DNA from: Epiperipatus broadwayi
Lineage: Eukaryota > Onychophora > Udeonychophora > Euonychophora > Peripatidae
Length of the DNA: 64,000 bases
Reading direction: 5' to 3'
Assembly: GCA_028023455.1 (NCBI GenBank)
Contig: JAQFVV010012499.1
Location: 1,684,584-1,748,583 of the forward strand
Under the pieces are notes generated by a model, which was given only the letters and a program-made list of their open reading frames with translations, was not told the origin of the DNA and made no database searches. Made by a program: the position numbers and the translations under genes. Below, one piece after another: positions 58,676-64,000 of the stretch; position 1 is the first letter of the stretch; the number at the start of each line of letters is the position of its first letter.

Positions 58676-58932
58676 AAATGCTTTTATTAACTGTGCAATA
58701 AAAATAATTAAAATAATTGTTTCTTCCACAATTGGAATTTTTCTGTTTAACTTGAAATAAAAGCATTGGGTATGCAGAAATTAATTAAGTAAATACATTT
58801 TTATAACCATTATTAACTTAATTAATTTCTGGATACCCCGCCCCCATTATTTTATTCCATGTTAAATCTAAAACTCCAATTGAGGAAAAACAATTATGTT
58901 ATTTATTTTAGTATAGTCAATAAAAGCATTTC
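58676..58932. mobile_element. Long-hairpin (foldback) element, ~115-bp arms
   Basis: Arms 58676-58790 and 58815-58932 are imperfect reverse complements (AAATGCTTTTATTAACTG, CCACAATTGG, GTTTAACTTGAAATAAAA and CAGAAATTAATTAAGT with their partners) around a 24-bp spacer. The right arm holds a C-rich word (CCCCGCCCCC, 58836-58845) absent from the left. It could be a MITE or another palindromic derivative. Confidence 0.75.
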
Positions 58933-59870
58933 ATACAAAAAATTACTTCTATTATTTAGCATTTATCTTTAATTTTACATACTTATTTTCATTTGATAAC
59001 TCTTACAACCTTTCGTGAAACTGAATTTGTAAAAACAACTACATCATCTGCAAAATCTAGATGACTTAAATAATTCCATTTACTTTTACTCTCTTAGCTT
59101 CCCATTTTAGTCCAGAAAATACTTCTTGTTCAACAGCTGTATTTAGAAGATAAGGAGTCAACCTATTGTAAACCCTACTCAATATTAATATTTTTAGAAT
59201 AACTATATAATCTGATCATTGATCTTGTATATTGTGATAAATATTCTTGAAAATATAACAATATATCTGAATCTACATCATGGTGATTCAATGATATAAT
59301 AATTGCAAAATATTTACACAATCAAATGACTGTTCCTAATATACAAATCTATAGAATAATTGCAATTTATATTCAGTGATTCTTTTTGTAACTTCTCTCA
59401 ATATCTGGATATTAAAACCACTTTTAGTGTCTTTTTGTTGGTTAGAATCTAAAGTTTATTATATATGAGTTGTAATTAATTATCTTAGTAAAGATTTTGT
59501 ATAAAAATGATAAACTACTATTAGGTCTAAAATGTTTAATATTTTGTCAGCATTCTTAAATTTCAGTATTATTATTGCATCACTAAAATCATCTGGTACA
59601 TATTTATTAGTTAGACATTTGGTCTATAAATTTGATAATAATTTTATTATTTCTTTACTGGCTATTTTTAGATATCAATAATAATTATACCACATCTGGA
59701 AGCTTTACCCTTTCTCACAGATTAAATTCCATGTCTCACTTCTTTGCTTATACATATATAAATTATAATAACTACTATCCTAATTCAATAATTACTGAAA
59801 AATTAAAACATAACACATTGCATCAAGGTTATAAAATTTTATTGTCTTTCCATCAGGTTTATATATATAT

Positions 59871-62800
59871 ATAATTATTTTCATCATTTATTTCAAGGTA
59901 TGAAATAAATTTGTAAGAAAAAATATATAATTTTAAAATTACTTTTAGCACATTTCTCACTAAAACTTTACTGCGTTATTCATCACTTCATCAACTTTAC
60001 ACATGAAAAAGTATATTTATCATTTATTTTAATGAAAGTGATTTATATCTAATAAAAGCGCTCATAATAGTAAAATTTATTTATAAAACTGAAAGTGAGT
60101 TAAGTAACTCAAATAACAATAAAGCGTTACTTCGTGGGTAATATAAAAGATAAAATCAACAGTTTATTATATTTATTAATTTTTTTAGAATTTAATAAAT
60201 TATTTTTAAAAAAAAATCGAATACTAAAATAATATGTATTTAGTAAAAGGTTATTGTAATATATTTTAGTCATCATTAGTTATAAGTTGGAATAAGGTTA
60301 ATGTAAAATGACATTTACAATAGTTAACATCATCTGACAGTTGGAATTTGTCAAATGGTTTTATCAGATAAAAAAGTAAAAAGTGTGTTGACATATTAAG
60401 TAAAATTCTAGTTAAAAAAGCCTCATTTTTTTTTGTTTATATCTATAAGCTATACATATAGACATAGATTTAAATGAGAGCTTTATGCGATAAGAAGAAG
60501 CTTTAAATATTTATAAGACTAAGATCATAAAATGAACATCCGATCTAATAGAAAAAAACTCATAATGCAAATAATTACAATTATTAAAGATTACAGATAA
60601 TGCTGCTAGAAAAAAATACTTGTATTTATTAAGTATTGGATAATAATAGCAATACTAATAAAATGATAATATCGATTTAGATGATTACTTAAAACAAATT
60701 ATTATTTAACAACTAAAAAAATAAATATATCAGTTATGTAAAAAACACTAAATCAATAAATTCCATTTAAAATTGATTTGAATTAATATTTTTTCTAGGA
60801 ATAAGTTATTTTCAAATTTAAGCATTAATTGTAGAAAATGAAGACAAAGTATATAAGTCATAAAACAATAATCATATAGAGAGGCTTATTTAAGTTTTGT
60901 TTTTAAAAAAAATTAAATGGATTCACATATTTTATAAAGCTTATTCTATAATCTAGCAGAATCCATCAGTAATAAGAGTAATTTTATTTTGTATATTTAG
61001 GAAATGAATAAGTTACAAATGTTAATTAATTATTATATTAATTTAGATATACTTAATAAAGTTTATAAAACTATTTGAAAAATATGCTTTCTACTTTATA
61101 TTAATTTAAATATTAATTAAGAAGTTAAACACGTTTTATTTGGGTATATCTAAATGATTTGCCATCTTTATAATGATAAAAAATATTGGATTAAATTCAA
61201 AATACATTTTTATCATTTTGACTCTAAATTTGGAGTTAAAAAAATATAATGCCTTCTACAGATATTAACTGCCATTTACAAAGAAAAATAAGTGGATAGA
61301 AATAGATAGCAATGAGCAGCACTAAATCAAAATAGATAAATAACAATACTTAAATATATATTACTTGAAAGATAATCTGATATCAAAATGCCAAGTTATA
61401 TCTCTATCAAAGAAAGTGACATAGTTAGAAATGAAATAAAGAGTCTATGTCATACATATAATAGCAATTTATGTATAGTTTTATGATTTCAGTGTTAATA
61501 TCTTTTTGTCACAGACAATGAAGATATTAATCAAACATAATCATATTATACCTTCTTGTAGTTTACATTTTAAAAACATCTTCTTCAATTTTATGTATTT
61601 AAAAATAGAGAATAAGTTTTGATATAATTTCAAATGTTATTTACTTTATTTTTATTATATTGATTTAAATTAATTTATAATGAATATTAAAATGTAAAAT
61701 AATAATTGTAAAAAAATGGCTTAATAGAATTCAGTTTAAATATTTAATAATTTGAATGTATAGCTTTCAATAGAAAATATATACATATTAAATATGTTTT
61801 TTTTATTATTTAAAGAGAAAGTCCATTTTTCATCAAACTTTGAACAGATAATGAATGTATCATAAGTATTTTTGAACAACTTTTACAACAATTGTTATGT
61901 TAATGCTGTTTAACTCAAAAACTGGATAAATTATATATATATATATATATATACGTTTTTGTAATTAATAAACTTAGTTTTTTTTTTTTTATTCATTTAA
62001 ATCTTCATCTTTTGTATAAGATTATTGATTGGGTGATCTAGTAAAGGTTAATGTCTGATACTTGTAGTATATCCTTAAAATAAAAAAAGAAACTTAATTT
62101 TCTTGGATTACTATGAGCTATGTTTATATTTGAAACCATCATAAATTGATTGATTCACTTATGACAAAGCTTTCAAAACAACTCTAAGTATCTGCAAGTT
62201 TTGAATAAAAAGTAGCAAGTGGTTACTCTCCAAATTAACAATATATATTTAGATTTACACTAATTTCAAGTCACAGCATTCGAATCATGTACTCATCCTA
62301 TAGATCTAAATCTTATTGAACATTCTGCAATTTATTTTCAGTATTTATAAAAATAAATTTGATCTTTATAAATTACTTTTAATAAAAAAAAAATCATAAA
62401 TATAAAGGCATATATTGCATTTTCTTTAAAAAAATCTAATGATGTTTACATGTATATGGCATGATCAAAGTATAGAAATAATTGTAATGGAAAAACAGTT
62501 ATTTTTAGTTTTAAAGGGAATTTATTCAGGAAAAGAAATTACAAGTAACCATACTTATTAATACAAGAGAAATAATTGAGATTACATTGTCCATAAGAAA
62601 AAAAAGTTAAAGAAGCAGAATGATTTAGTGAGAACAATGAAAATAAAAGACAAACATAAATCATGACAAGTTGAATGCCTTATAAAGAACCAAGTTGCTG
62701 CACATATAACTGGTAGGGAGATTTTTTTATCTCTTGTTTTGATCATTTCAAGTTTATTTTTTAAATGGTTTGGGTGTCTTCTACTGTTACAATTATAGAG

Positions 62801-64000
62801 AAATATGTACATTGTAAACCATAGTGTGTAGACTAAACACATAGTAGTGTGTATTTCTACAAGGTTTGCATCTGGAAATGATTGTATGGAATGCTGTTGT
62901 TTCCTTTTTCCAGTGTATTGAATTTATATAAGTTCTAGCCGGTTATAGACTGCTGAATTGAAACAGAAAATGATTTTGATCTTCCTCTTTAGTCTGGAAT
63001 AGGTCACACACAACATCAATATTGTTATATATTTTATATTTAAGGAAATGTAATGTTGACAGTAATCTTATGTTTAATTTAATAAGAAAATCTAAATGTT
63101 TGGGTTCAAAAGCCCAGTTCTTGAATCTTCACAGGTGTATTTATTGTATTTTATTTTTCTTTTCTTTCTTTTTACTTTAGAAAACAAGCTGTTTTCCATT
63201 ATTACTATTATCTTCTTTTCAAAAATAATCAAAAATATATATTAATGTGCACTAATAACTTTTTTAAAAAAACAACAACTTAATTTTCAGTATTGAATCA
63301 TTAATAAATATTATTTTCTGATTATTCCATTCATCTTATATGTTCTTTATCAAAAGACAATAAAATATATGACAGACATGTTCTCAAGAAACCGTTCTCA
63401 GCAGTTAATAAATAATATTAAACTTTCAAAAATAACAAACTTAATTACAAATTATAGTGTTAAGTATATATCCATCCATTTTCTCGTCAGTTTTAGTTTT
63501 ATTTCTCAAAAATGTTGATTTATTTTATTTCAACTTCTAAAAAAAAGGAAGGTGAATAGCAGTGGAAGAATATAGGTGTATATATATGTAACCTTATAAA
63601 GTAAGTTTATTACTTTTAAGAGTTGAATATAATTTATTAAATGTTAAAAACATCTTTATATATGTAGTATTTTGATAAAACCCATATAAGAATATTGAAA
63701 TATTTGGAAGAAAATGAATTTATTAATGATTCAATAATAAAAAATCAAGTTTTAATAAAAAGGATGTATGTGTGTAGTATTTTATAGTTTGGTAAAATAT
63801 CATACCATTTCTTTTGAGATAACTTAACATAAAGTATAATAATGGCGTTGTAAAAAAAGTGAATGTATTGACTTATTTTTAAAAAAAATCAATACTACTT
63901 TAAACGTAAAATAAATAAATATTATTTTAATAAAAATATTTTTTTTAACAAAAACACATTATTTTCTATTGTTGCATTCAATTATGATCTTCATCAATAT
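59871..64000. other. Intergenic, nothing recognised
   Basis: Very AT-rich, with a TA tract at 61931-61953 and many A or T runs. The minus frame at 62582-62842 is AT-driven and has no protein signature. Confidence 0.45.

Larger units (their letters stand above)
57672..58955. mobile_element. Insertion of ~1.28 kb inside the RTE copy
   Basis: The RTE frame is cut between KINA (about 58960) and KKTKV (about 57675), where sister copies are continuous. The left edge begins AAATGCTTTTATTGAAG (57672), the same word that starts the hairpin at 58676 and, inverted, ends it at 58926. The insert contains a 45-bp direct repeat, TA tracts and the hairpin element. No coding sequence was identified. A target duplication is not clear. 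Confidence 0.55.
57160..59870 (-). mobile_element. RTE-like LINE, split by a later insertion
   Basis: Read on the minus strand from high to low coordinates: EVRHGI-like KK.DMEFNL near 59745, ILKIASKEIIKLLSNL and TNKYVPDDFSDAIIILKFKN (59660-59540), SGFN near 59420, then GLKWEAKRVKVNG with a following DFADDVVVF-like segment (59120-59045) and LSNENKYVKLKINA near 59000-58960. After the insertion it resumes with KKTKVIFNKF (57680-57650), EKVSNYKYLD near 57600, CILSVLTFGSETCTLNKK (57480-57425), and ends with FYHPAMDL near 57180. The motif order equals that of the 20.9-kb element. Stops and frame shifts occur throughout. Confidence 0.8.

Noticed and set aside
59632-59874. 80-codon plus-strand frame
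   Set aside because: It is antisense to the readable RT segment of the minus-strand RTE copy.

Overview
This window looks like repeat-dominated, strongly AT-rich (about three quarters A+T by eye, not computed) nuclear DNA of an invertebrate animal. There are no operons, no Shine-Dalgarno-spaced genes and no long open frames. The recognisable proteins are all decayed animal-type retrotransposons: RTE-like LINEs with an APE endonuclease, Penelope-like elements (PLEs) with a GIY-YIG domain, another LINE clade, and an LTR element. The species cannot be named from the sequence. No intact host gene is visible. The only host-like coding stretch is a broken reading frame on the minus strand at the left edge (1-1073). 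No tRNA, rRNA or CRISPR array was found.

Layout. 1-1.07 kb: broken coding sequence. 1.8-2.0 kb: an old copy of a hammerhead-ribozyme repeat. 3.4-5.6 kb: less AT-rich DNA with five tandem ATTGCATCAT sites and several TA tracts. 5.6-7.2 kb: a 361-bp tandem repeat, then an inverted/tandem repeat block. 8.1-9.2 kb: RTE LINE (minus). 10.7-13.1 kb: a Penelope-like element (minus) with reverse transcriptase (RT), YVDD box, GIY-YIG domain and flanking direct repeats. 16.1-16.9 kb: a second PLE RT fragment (plus). 20.9-23.6 kb: the best preserved RTE LINE (plus). 24.4-27.2 kb: three palindromic or direct-repeat elements. 28.7-37.2 kb: an LTR element with about 1.7-kb LTRs and gag but no pol, containing a nested LINE fragment and a nested palindromic element. 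40.0-41.1 kb: RTE LINE (plus). 50.7-52.2 kb: a cluster of four hammerhead-repeat copies. 55.9-56.4 kb: a related element with a structurally complete hammerhead ribozyme. 57.2-59.9 kb: RTE LINE (minus) split by an insertion of about 1.3 kb. The remaining stretches hold nothing I recognise.

The main discovery is a class of small non-autonomous elements. Their monomers are roughly 310-455 bp, often arranged head-to-tail and then inverted (minus copies followed by plus copies, or the reverse). Five insertions are flanked by 13-15-bp target-site duplications: 25.3, 26.3, 34.9, 51.0 and 55.9 kb. One family carries a type I hammerhead ribozyme (CUGAAGA / GAAA core, GUC cleavage site, palindromic stem III) in seven copies, with a compensatory change in stem II. 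This resembles retrozymes and the hammerhead motifs known from Penelope-like elements. The decayed PLEs in the same window make a PLE-type enzyme a plausible, untested, source of mobility.
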